A stretch of DNA of 11,295 nucleotides from Muribaculaceae bacterium (lineage in GTDB: Bacteria > Bacteroidota > Bacteroidia > Bacteroidales > Muribaculaceae), in the NCBI GenBank assembly GCA_029062725.1, contig JAIDPP010000364.1:1-11295 (forward strand). The letters are read 5' to 3'. Shown in pieces: positions 1 to 5,459 of the stretch (position 1 is its first letter; every line of letters starts with the position of its first letter). Under the pieces are notes generated by a model, which worked only from the letters and a program-made list of their open reading frames with translations, searched no databases and was not told the origin of the DNA. Made by a program: the position numbers and the translations under genes.

Positions 1-40
1 TTTCATTCTCTAAAGAGGAGTTCGACTCTCCTATGGACTA
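1..40 (+). tRNA. tRNA 3' fragment, probably tRNA-Glu(UUC)
   Basis: This is the 3' part of a tRNA cut by the window edge. The T arm is clear: a 5-bp stem (16-20 with 28-32) closes a 7-base loop TTCGACT, which fits the TTCRANY consensus. It is followed by seven acceptor-strand bases (33-39) and a discriminator A at 40; no CCA is encoded. Reading back with a 4-base variable loop (12-15) and the 3' anticodon stem at 7-11, the loop ends TTTCAT. That places T at position 33, anticodon TTC and A37, hence Glu. The T arm is seen directly. The amino-acid identity is inferred and depends on the variable loop being four bases long, as I recall for other Bacteroidales tRNA-Glu. The 5' half lies outside the window. 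Confidence 0.75.
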
Positions 41-64
41 CTTCCCCAAATCCATCCTATCCCC

Positions 65-107
65 GAGACCGGCTGTCGTTTTAATGACTGTCGGTCTCAA
101 CCTTTTT
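65..107 (+). terminator. Intrinsic terminator after the tRNA
   Basis: Bases 65-77 pair with 86-98: seven perfect pairs (GAGACCG/CGGTCTC), then a G-T wobble, one C-G pair, one T-T mismatch and three more pairs, around an 8-base loop (78-85). A run of five T follows at 103-107. The position, 24 bases after the tRNA end, fits termination of the tRNA transcript. The T run ends only seven bases before the next start codon at 115. Confidence 0.8.
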
Positions 108-114
108 AAATCCT

Positions 115-1596
115 ATGATTCAACGACTGCTTTTCCGCCTCTGCGCTTTATGCGCCCTCCTTTCGATCACCTCCCCTCTCGGAGCACGAGCCGAATGGAA
201 CGACTCTATCCGCTATCACGGTGAAATCGGAGCTACATTCTCCGCCGGTCAGCACACACCATTCTGGATGGCCAACAACAAGTATGGTTTCTCCTCGATA
301 ACCCGCAACAACGCCTGGCTGCGGCTGGGAGCATTCCATGATATGGATACGACGCGGCGCTTCACATGGGGGGCCGGAGCGGATCTCGCGGTAGCGGCAA
401 GATTCACTTCCGTTTTCGTGGTGCAGCAGCTATATGGCGAGGTGAAATACCGATGTCTTAACCTTATGATCGGAGCCAAAGAGCTGAACGGATTCATGGA
501 GAATAATGATCTCGGCTCAGGAAACCTGCTCTTCTCCGGAAACGCCCGCCCGATTCCGCAAGTGAGGGCAGGAATATTCGACTATGCCGATTTCTGGGGC
601 ACAAAAGGATGGTTCGCGGTGAAGGGCTATCTCGCTTTCGGAATGACTACCGATAACCGGTGGATCAAGAGTTGGGTGGCCGCGGACGCTGCCTATACCC
701 TGAACACTCTCTATCACTCCAAGGGGATAGCCTTCAGGGTAGGAAACACGCGCGTATTCCCACTCTCTTTCGAGGTCGGAATGGAGATGGCCACACAGTT
801 CGGAGGCGATTACTATGATGACGGCCGTCTGGTGCGCAAGATGCCGAGAGGCTGGAAAAACTGGGTGAAGGCCGTAATCCCTATGAAAGGCGGAGGCGAC
901 ACTCCCACGAGCGATCAGCTGAACGTGGAGGGAAATATGCTCGGCACCTGGAATTTCGCCCTTGCCTGGAATCCCGCAGCCGACTGGAGCGTGAAGCTCT
1001 ATTACGAGCATTTCTTCGAAGACCATTCGATGATGACTTTCGACTATCCCTGGAAGGATGGCCTCTACGGAGTGAAAGCACAGCTGCCGAAGAACAGATG
1101 GGTTTCCGAGGTGGTCTATGAGTTTCTTTATACCAAAGATCAGGCCGGACCCGTCTATTGGGACCACACCGACAAAATCCCCGAACAGGTCTCCGGTGTC
1201 GATAATTACTACAACAACTATAACTACAACGGCTGGGAGCACTGGGGAATGGGTATCGGAAATCCTTTAGTGATCTCCCCCATCTACAATCCCTCCCATA
1301 CGCTCGGCTTCAACTGCAACCGAGTATGGGGCCATCATCTCGGGATCAAAGGGGAGCCTTCCTCCCGTATCGGCTACCGCCTCCTTGCTTCCTACTCCAA
1401 AGGCTGGGGCAACTATGGCGCGCCATTCGCCGATGCGAAGAGCAATTTCAATCTCCTCGGGGAAGTCTGCTGGCGTCCGGAGAAACTGAAAGGCTGGGAA
1501 GGGACACTCGGGTTAGGCATGGATGCAGGGTCGATGCTTGGAAACAGCTACGGCATATCCCTCAAGATCGCCAAGACCGGTTGGTTCCTGAAATGA
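115..1596 (+). CDS. Capsule assembly Wzi-family outer-membrane protein
   Basis: The 493-residue protein matches the Bacteroidales branch of the Wzi capsule-assembly family (Caps_assemb_Wzi) by overall character; this is recognition from memory, not a search. Wzi proteins are outer-membrane beta barrels that help anchor or assemble surface capsular polysaccharide. A signal peptide is clear: basic start, hydrophobic stretch at residues 5-20, likely cleavage after the ARA motif at 24-26. The mature part opens with an RYHGEIGATFSAGQHTPFW-type segment, with the HTPFWM stretch common in this family. It is rich in alternating aromatic strands ending in a short hydrophobic and aromatic C terminus, as in a barrel. 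The start at 115 is the only upstream ATG that keeps the signal peptide. Capsule genes are not adjacent, which is common for this family member. Its promoter is not obvious because a terminator lies directly upstream. Confidence 0.85.
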   Translation: MIQRLLFRLCALCALLSITSPLGARAEWNDSIRYHGEIGATFSAGQHTPFWMANNKYGFSSITRNNAWLRLGAFHDMDTTRRFTWGAGADLAVAARFTSVFVVQQLYGEVKYRCLNLMIGAKELNGFMENNDLGSGNLLFSGNARPIPQVRAGIFDYADFWGTKGWFAVKGYLAFGMTTDNRWIKSWVAADAAYTLNTLYHSKGIAFRVGNTRVFPLSFEVGMEMATQFGGDYYDDGRLVRKMPRGWKNWVKAVIPMKGGGDTPTSDQLNVEGNMLGTWNFALAWNPAADWSVKLYYEHFFEDHSMMTFDYPWKDGLYGVKAQLPKNRWVSEVVYEFLYTKDQAGPVYWDHTDKIPEQVSGVDNYYNNYNYNGWEHWGMGIGNPLVISPIYNPSHTLGFNCNRVWGHHLGIKGEPSSRIGYRLLASYSKGWGNYGAPFADAKSNFNLLGEVCWRPEKLKGWEGTLGLGMDAGSMLGNSYGISLKIAKTGWFLK

Positions 1597-1643
1597 TTCC
1601 CTGTGAAAGCCGATGATTAAAACCCACCAAACCGAATAATCCG

Positions 1644-2063
1644 ATGAAATTCATTAAATATATCTTCTCCGCCGTTATCCTCTTTGCAGCTGTCTGCGCC
1701 ATCTCCTCCTGCCGAGTGGCCTCCCATAACGGAAAACTCGACGGACAATGGCAGATAATGTCGATCGAGGAGACGGCCACGGGCCTCTCTGCGGCGCCCG
1801 AGACACGGTCCTACCTCTGCTTCTACCTCCATATCCTTCAGGCCTACGGACCGACCTACCGCCTGACGGCCAATATGACCTACGACAAGGAGGAGGAGGT
1901 TCTGACAGCGGATTTCCCTTACATTTCCCAGGGGGATGTCGATAAGAACCTGAAGCCTTACGGTATCTGCTCGAACCCCGTGACGATCGAAGTGGTGAAG
2001 GCCGACAGCAAGGAGCTCGTGCTCCGCACTCCCGAGACCGTTATCACCTGTCGCCGTTTCTGA
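1644..2063 (+). CDS. Lipocalin-like small lipoprotein
   Basis: A 139-residue envelope lipoprotein. Residues 1-22 form a lipoprotein signal ending in the lipobox ISSC with the lipidated cysteine at C23. The mature part starts with a [17 protein letters not shown] segment, which resembles the first strand of the small lipocalin-like domains common in Bacteroidales. The rest alternates short strands and ends in a strand containing VITCRRF. No enzyme motif is visible and the ligand is unknown. It lies 47 bases after the Wzi gene and 13 bases before rnhB, so it is probably co-transcribed with rnhB. I recall lipocalin-like proteins beside rnhB in other Bacteroidales, which supports a conserved arrangement, not a functional link. 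The family call is moderate; the lipoprotein call is firm. Confidence 0.7.
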   Translation: MKFIKYIFSAVILFAAVCAISSCRVASHNGKLDGQWQIMSIEETATGLSAAPETRSYLCFYLHILQAYGPTYRLTANMTYDKEEEVLTADFPYISQGDVDKNLKPYGICSNPVTIEVVKADSKELVLRTPETVITCRRF

Positions 2064-2076
2064 ACCGGAACGCCCC

Positions 2077-2667
2077 ATGCTTCTGCCTTTCATGGTGCCC
2101 GGTATTCCGGAGGCCGGATGCGATGAGGCCGGCAGAGGTTGCCTCTGCGGGCCTGTGGCGTGTGCGGCTGTTATTCTCCCGGAGGATTTCCTATGCGAAG
2201 AGCTGAATGATTCCAAACAGCTTTCCGCCAAAAGCCGGGAGATGTTGCGTCCTGTGATAGAACGCGAGGCTCTTGCCTGGGCAGTAGTAATGGTCGGTCC
2301 CGAGGAGATCGACCGTATAAATATCCTCAAGGCTTCGATTGCAGGAATGCAGCGGGCCATTGATGCGCTTGAGCTGCGCCCGCGTCATATTATAGTTGAC
2401 GGCAACCGATTTACCCCTTACCGAGACCCTGAATCATTCATGGAGATTCCGCATACCACTGTCGTTAAAGGCGATGGAAAATATATGTCGATCGCGGCCG
2501 CCTCGATCCTTGCCAAGACCCACCGCGATGAGCTTATGCAGGAGTATGCCCGTCAATACCCCGGATATGGTTGGGAACGCAACGCCGGCTATCCTACCAA
2601 GGAACACCGTGAGGCTATCTCACGGCTGGGAATAACCCCCATCCACCGCAAAACCTTCCGAATGTAA
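2077..2667 (+). CDS. rnhB: Ribonuclease HII
   Basis: Ribonuclease HII cuts the RNA strand of RNA-DNA hybrids and starts removal of single ribonucleotides misincorporated in DNA; it acts in the cytoplasm. The signature AGCDEAGRG lies at residues 13-21 and gives the metal-binding D16 and E17. The other acidic residues expected of the active site are visible as D108 (in IIVDGNRF) and D151 (in KTHRDELM). The VKGD and [10 protein letters not shown] segments typical of the family lie between them. At 196 residues the length is normal. The start at 2077 gives MLLPF, matching the usual family N terminus; a second ATG at residue 6 is possible but less likely. The stop codon overlaps the next gene's start in TAATG, suggesting translational coupling. 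Confidence 0.95.
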   Translation: MLLPFMVPGIPEAGCDEAGRGCLCGPVACAAVILPEDFLCEELNDSKQLSAKSREMLRPVIEREALAWAVVMVGPEEIDRINILKASIAGMQRAIDALELRPRHIIVDGNRFTPYRDPESFMEIPHTTVVKGDGKYMSIAAASILAKTHRDELMQEYARQYPGYGWERNAGYPTKEHREAISRLGITPIHRKTFRM

Positions 2668-4466
2668 TGATGATGCAGCTGCTGAAATATATCCCTACAA
2701 TCATATTGTCGCTCCTCCTTCTCATCATGTTGCAAGGTTGCGACCGCTATGACGGCAACCAGGTTCTCAACGGATTGGCCGAGACTCTCAATCGTCCTGA
2801 CCTCACTGTTGACGAAGCTACAGGGATTCACAGCCGCCTCGCCGCCATCAGCTCCGATTCCCTCACCGAAGCGGAAAAGCATTATCGTGACTTTCTGATC
2901 ATAAAATCGGCCGACAAGGCTTACATACCGCATACCTCCGACTCCCTCTTCCTGACTGTCCGCGATTTCTTTGAGAAACAAGACGATGACACATTCACCG
3001 AGACGCTTTATTACGGAGGCCGCGTATATTCCGATATGGGGGTATATCCTATGGCGCTTGAATATTATCAGGAAGCAATCAAACGTCTGGACGGAGATGA
3101 CCACCATATTGCTCTTCGAAGACGACTCCTTAGTCAAACGGGGAGATTACTTTCAAAACTGGGAATATACAACGAGGCTCGAAGCTACGTAGTAAAAGCC
3201 ATCGAAATAAACCGTTGCTTAGACGATACTCTGAATCTGATCTATAACTTCGAACTGGCCGGTGATATCGCGTTGCGGATGGAGAACTATCCTGAAGCTA
3301 TAAGTAATTTTAACCGAGCAACAATTATAAGCCGGGAACATTATCCTATAGAGCATGATTTCAATAGATTCCGGCTTGGCCATGCCTTGTTTTTAAAGGG
3401 CGACGCACCGGAGGGACTGCAAATCATGGAATCTATCAGGAATGATGACGACAGTATGAGGGTTAATTTCACTTTCCCCGTGCTGGCACAGGCTTATTTG
3501 GAGACCGGCAGATCGGATTCCGCTTTAAGGTATGCAAAGAAAATGATAGCATTGCCAAATTCTCAGAATAGGAAATTCGGTTATAGAATTCTTCTATCAG
3601 ATTCACTACGTCCCCGGCTTCCCCTTGACACTGTCAGAGAGTATGTCGAAAAACTTGACTGTTTGCTTGCGACTGCCAAGGAGGAGAGCATGATGGAGAC
3701 GGCACGCCTACAACACACAATGTATAATTATTCGGTACATGATCATGCGCGTAACCTTGCTGAAAAGGAACGGGATAATTTGAGGTTTTGGCTTGTCGTG
3801 GCGGTAGCCGTGTCTGCTCTCCTGGGACTTGCCATAGCAATAATATGGATCCGGAAAAAGAAACATACATTGGATTTCTTGAAGACAATAAATCGAGGGA
3901 TAAGAGACTTGGCCAACGGTGAGAAGACAGACAGCAAGAATGAAGGTGGCATAGGATCCGAGACTGAGGTGTCCGACAACGCGGCTCAATCCGAGTGCGG
4001 TATTGTCAAGGCAATGGAGTCAATGACAAATCGGGAAGAAAATGAGTTGGTAAAACTACGAGAGAATCTTCTAAGTCTGTGTGTATTGGCCGAAAAGGGA
4101 AGTTATATCGATTCACTGCCAAAAGATTTTCTGAACTGTGATGTCTATAAGAGAATTAAGGAGAGGATAGCGGAAAGTATGCCTTTAAAGGAGGATGATA
4201 TATTATGGGAAGAATTATGGGAGGAGGTATCGACATATTTTCCCTTCTTTAAAGATCGCCTGTGGCTACTATCCGGAGGCACATTGACTGTGGCGGAGGA
4301 AAGGACCGCCCTTATGGTAAGATGTGGTTTCAGGATAAAAGAAATGGAGGTAGTGTTTGGCAGGACAAAAGGTACCTTTGTCTCACGCCGAGATTCAATC
4401 TCGATAAAGATTTTCGGAGAGAAAAAGGGGTCTAAGATCATCGACCGATTTATAAGAAAACTGTAG
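2667..4466 (+). CDS. Membrane-spanning TPR protein with C-terminal HTH-like domain (putative regulator)
   Basis: This 599-residue protein seems built to carry a signal across the inner membrane. Residues 1-24 are hydrophobic and end in LQGC, a lipobox-like motif followed by Asp. Residues about 110-295 hold at least five TPR-type helix pairs, for example the stretches around YSDMGVYPMALEYYQEAI and LAQAYLETGRSDSALRYAKK. A charged, probably coiled-coil stretch precedes one transmembrane helix at about 374-396, followed by RKKKH. The remaining 200 residues would be cytoplasmic and end in a helix-turn-helix-like segment (about 540-585) of the sigma-region-4/LuxR kind, containing AEERTALMVRCGF and RTKGTFVSRRDSI. 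Proteins with TPRs outside, one membrane helix and a DNA-binding-like tail are common in Bacteroidales. Control of the peptide cassette downstream is inferred from position alone. The start could also be at the second or third of three consecutive ATGs/near codons. From about 3090 onward the gene is more AT-rich and uses more AGA/AGG than rnhB. Confidence 0.75.
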   Translation: MMMQLLKYIPTIILSLLLLIMLQGCDRYDGNQVLNGLAETLNRPDLTVDEATGIHSRLAAISSDSLTEAEKHYRDFLIIKSADKAYIPHTSDSLFLTVRDFFEKQDDDTFTETLYYGGRVYSDMGVYPMALEYYQEAIKRLDGDDHHIALRRRLLSQTGRLLSKLGIYNEARSYVVKAIEINRCLDDTLNLIYNFELAGDIALRMENYPEAISNFNRATIISREHYPIEHDFNRFRLGHALFLKGDAPEGLQIMESIRNDDDSMRVNFTFPVLAQAYLETGRSDSALRYAKKMIALPNSQNRKFGYRILLSDSLRPRLPLDTVREYVEKLDCLLATAKEESMMETARLQHTMYNYSVHDHARNLAEKERDNLRFWLVVAVAVSALLGLAIAIIWIRKKKHTLDFLKTINRGIRDLANGEKTDSKNEGGIGSETEVSDNAAQSECGIVKAMESMTNREENELVKLRENLLSLCVLAEKGSYIDSLPKDFLNCDVYKRIKERIAESMPLKEDDILWEELWEEVSTYFPFFKDRLWLLSGGTLTVAEERTALMVRCGFRIKEMEVVFGRTKGTFVSRRDSISIKIFGEKKGSKIIDRFIRKL

Positions 4467-4517
4467 GTAAGGCAGAGTCTCGAATATAGAAATAGCAATG
4501 TAAAGGAGTAAATTGTG

Positions 4518-4566
4518 CGGAAAAAGTACGGAAATTGTATGAAAAGTACGGAAAAAGTACGGAAAT
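4518..4566 (+). repeat. Direct repeats of an 18-base element (GTACGGAAA core)
   Basis: The 18-base string CGGAAAAAGTACGGAAAT occurs exactly twice, at 4518-4535 and 4549-4566. The 9-base core GTACGGAAA occurs at 4526, 4546 and 4557, with a further inverted copy at 4581-4589. Spacings between direct cores are 20 and 11 bases, close to two and one turns of the helix. That would put bound proteins on one DNA face and suggests operator-like sites, though this is inference. A dispersed genomic repeat family is the main alternative. Confidence 0.7.
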
Positions 4567-4595
4567 GCGACCTGTTGGCATTTCCGTACTTTTTC
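4551..4595. terminator. 18-bp perfect inverted repeat, likely terminator
   Basis: Bases 4551-4568 are the exact reverse complement of 4578-4595, leaving a 9-base loop (4569-4577). The 3' arm ends in CTTTTTC and the 5' arm starts with an A run, so the hairpin could end transcription from either side. It lies 85 bases after the stop of the TPR/HTH gene and before the -7 box of the next gene, which fits a boundary between transcription units. The arm contains one of the GTACGGAAA repeats, so it may also be an operator. Confidence 0.65.
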
Positions 4596-4620
4596 AATGA
4601 AGGGGTCTGAAATGAATTAT

Positions 4621-4628
4621 TATCTTTG
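4621..4628 (+). promoter_or_regulatory. Bacteroidetes -7 promoter box (TATCTTTG)
   Basis: TATCTTTG matches the Bacteroidetes -7 consensus TAnnTTTG exactly. Transcription would start at about 4633-4636, roughly ten bases before the ATG at 4645, so the leader would be very short. No clear -33 TTG element lies at the expected distance, which lowers confidence. If right, the in-frame ATG at 4597 is upstream of the transcript and cannot be the start. Confidence 0.6.
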
Positions 4629-4644
4629 CAAAAAAAATGACATT

Positions 4645-5049
4645 ATGAGGCAACTAATTTTTATTTTGATGGTGACATTCGCTATTGGTATATTGCCGAA
4701 AGAATTTGGCAATTCAGCTTCCGCTGCTTATCCCACATACAGACCCCCCGTATCAATAATTGTGGGAAAGTTCTTACCTAAAGATGATGAAATTCCAGAA
4801 ACACCCGTTAAGGGAGATCGGACACCTTCTATGCGTATTCCGGTGACAATCTCGATGGATTGGGTAGAGATCTCCGGAGTGGATTCCAACGATATCCTTA
4901 CATACGGGATTTATGACCTTGACGGAGGCTGTATGGGTATCTTCAATGATGCACCATCTTTTACCGACATCTTCTTTTCCCTCTCCGGAGAGTATGAACT
5001 TCGCTTCACTACCGATGAATATTTATACATCGGATATGTGGAATTGTGA
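4645..5049 (+). CDS. Small secreted beta-rich protein (DUF3244-like)
   Basis: A 134-residue protein with a signal peptide: M-R-Q, a hydrophobic stretch at 4-17 and likely cleavage after the ASA motif at 25-27. There is no lipobox cysteine, so it should be periplasmic or secreted. The mature part has a proline-rich opening (YPTYRPPV). A beta-rich domain then runs from about residue 70 to the end, with segments such as MDWVEISGVDS, YGIYDLDGGCM and RFTTDEYLYIGYVEL. The pattern of a strand, an I-x-D-x-x-G turn and a final TDEYxYIGY strand resembles the small Ig-like DUF3244 proteins of Bacteroidales; I judge this from memory. An upstream in-frame ATG at 4597 is disfavoured because it would break the signal peptide and precede the promoter. 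The gene sits 77 bases upstream of the precursor, so it may belong to the cassette, for example as a chaperone, immunity or surface partner, but no role is proven. Confidence 0.65.
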   Translation: MRQLIFILMVTFAIGILPKEFGNSASAAYPTYRPPVSIIVGKFLPKDDEIPETPVKGDRTPSMRIPVTISMDWVEISGVDSNDILTYGIYDLDGGCMGIFNDAPSFTDIFFSLSGEYELRFTTDEYLYIGYVEL

Positions 5050-5054
5050 ATGAG

Positions 5055-5099
5055 TAACTTGTCTCATCATTCATGTAAATAGAGTAAAGAGACAAATTA
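5055..5099. promoter_or_regulatory. Dyad symmetry upstream of the precursor gene
   Basis: TAACTTGTCTC (5055-5065) pairs with GAGACAAATTA (5089-5099): seven perfect pairs at the loop side, one mismatch, then three more, around a 23-base loop. It lies between the secreted protein's stop and the precursor's start. It could be an operator, a weak RNA hairpin or a processing site protecting the precursor mRNA. No T run follows directly, so a terminator is unlikely. Confidence 0.4.
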
Positions 5100-5126
5100 A
5101 TGTTAATCCTTTAAAACAATTTGATT

Positions 5127-5369
5127 ATGGACAAATTTTTTCTTGAAGTGTTCAATCAGGGAATGTCTCCGCAGGAGATGAATGCCGTAAGAGGGGGAGG
5201 TGCCGATCCTCTCGGAGTATGTACCTGTTATTCAGGTGCAACCTATGACTGTGGATGCTACTCTGACTATATCTGTACCTGTCACGGAGGTGCTACTTCT
5301 CTCGTATGTTCCGCTAACTCATGTGCTTGTAACAGCGCTACCCCCTATAAAGAGTTAGGCAAGCAATAA
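5127..5369 (+). CDS. Cysteine-rich RiPP precursor peptide with double-glycine leader
   Basis: An 80-residue peptide precursor. The leader (1-24) ends in MSPQEMNAVRGG, which fits the C39 consensus LSxxELxxIxGG with hydrophobic residues at -12, -7 and -4. Cleavage after G24 would release a 56-residue core starting GADPLG. A third glycine (G25) makes cleavage one residue later possible but breaks the spacing. The core holds nine cysteines (32, 34, 42, 44, 50, 52, 61, 66, 68), eight of them in four CxC pairs. It contains two related units, VCTCYSGATYDC and ICTCHGGATSLVC, 18 residues apart. Layout and neighbours match the precursors of the GG-Bacteroidales radical SAM systems (TIGR04149-type, as I recall). 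The ATG at 5127 is chosen over a TTG six bases upstream; TAAAACAATTT precedes it, as it does the maturase start. The chemistry of the finished product cannot be read from the sequence; Cys-derived thioethers are the leading idea. Confidence 0.85.
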   Translation: MDKFFLEVFNQGMSPQEMNAVRGGGADPLGVCTCYSGATYDCGCYSDYICTCHGGATSLVCSANSCACNSATPYKELGKQ

Positions 5370-5392
5370 TTGAGCCTTAGTATCGACTTCAT

Positions 5393-5444
5393 GAATAAGA
5401 GACCGGTATTAACATCGATCCGGACTCTTATTCTTAAACTTTTT
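5393..5444 (+). terminator. Attenuator-like hairpin between precursor and maturase genes
   Basis: GAATAAGAGACCGG (5393-5406) pairs with CCGGACTCTTATTC (5420-5433), 13 of 14 positions matching with one A-A mismatch, around a 13-base loop. Five T follow at 5440-5444. It sits 23 bases after the precursor stop and 15 bases before the preferred maturase start. A leaky terminator here would give many precursor transcripts per maturase transcript, as is usual in RiPP operons. It could also serve to stabilise the 3' end of a processed precursor mRNA. Confidence 0.65.
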
Positions 5445-5459
5445 CAACTAAAACAATTT

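Larger units (their letters stand above)
4467..4644. promoter_or_regulatory. Intergenic control region upstream of the peptide cassette
   Basis: This non-coding stretch lies between the TPR/HTH gene and the small secreted protein gene. It holds three direct and one inverted copy of GTACGGAAA, an 18-bp perfect hairpin and a -7 promoter box, each listed separately. The first 50 bases (4467-4517) show no structure that I can recognise. The region is the most likely place for control of the cassette. Confidence 0.6.

Noticed and set aside
517..1242. Long minus-strand open frame of about 240 codons
   Set aside because: It is antisense to the Wzi-family gene, has no recognisable domain and reflects the GC-rich codon pattern of the real gene.
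1617..2360. Minus-strand open frame of about 247 codons
   Set aside because: It runs antisense across the lipoprotein gene and the catalytic part of rnhB and has low-complexity, non-protein-like sequence.
2667..4466. Sensor histidine kinase
   Set aside because: No HATPase or His-phosphotransfer motif is visible after the membrane helix; the tail looks HTH-like instead.
4518..4595. Short CRISPR array
   Set aside because: Only two full 18-base copies separated by 13 bases, with overlapping cores and no cas genes; spacing is irregular.
4597..4644. In-frame ATG at 4597 as the start of the small secreted protein
   Set aside because: It would add 16 polar residues before the signal peptide and lies upstream of the exact -7 box at 4621-4628.
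5370..5459. Extended N terminus of the radical SAM maturase from TTG 5370 or ATG 5391
   Set aside because: The added codons run through a 14-position hairpin and do not resemble the family N terminus; ATG 5460 is preceded by the same leader as the precursor. ATG 5391 remains possible.
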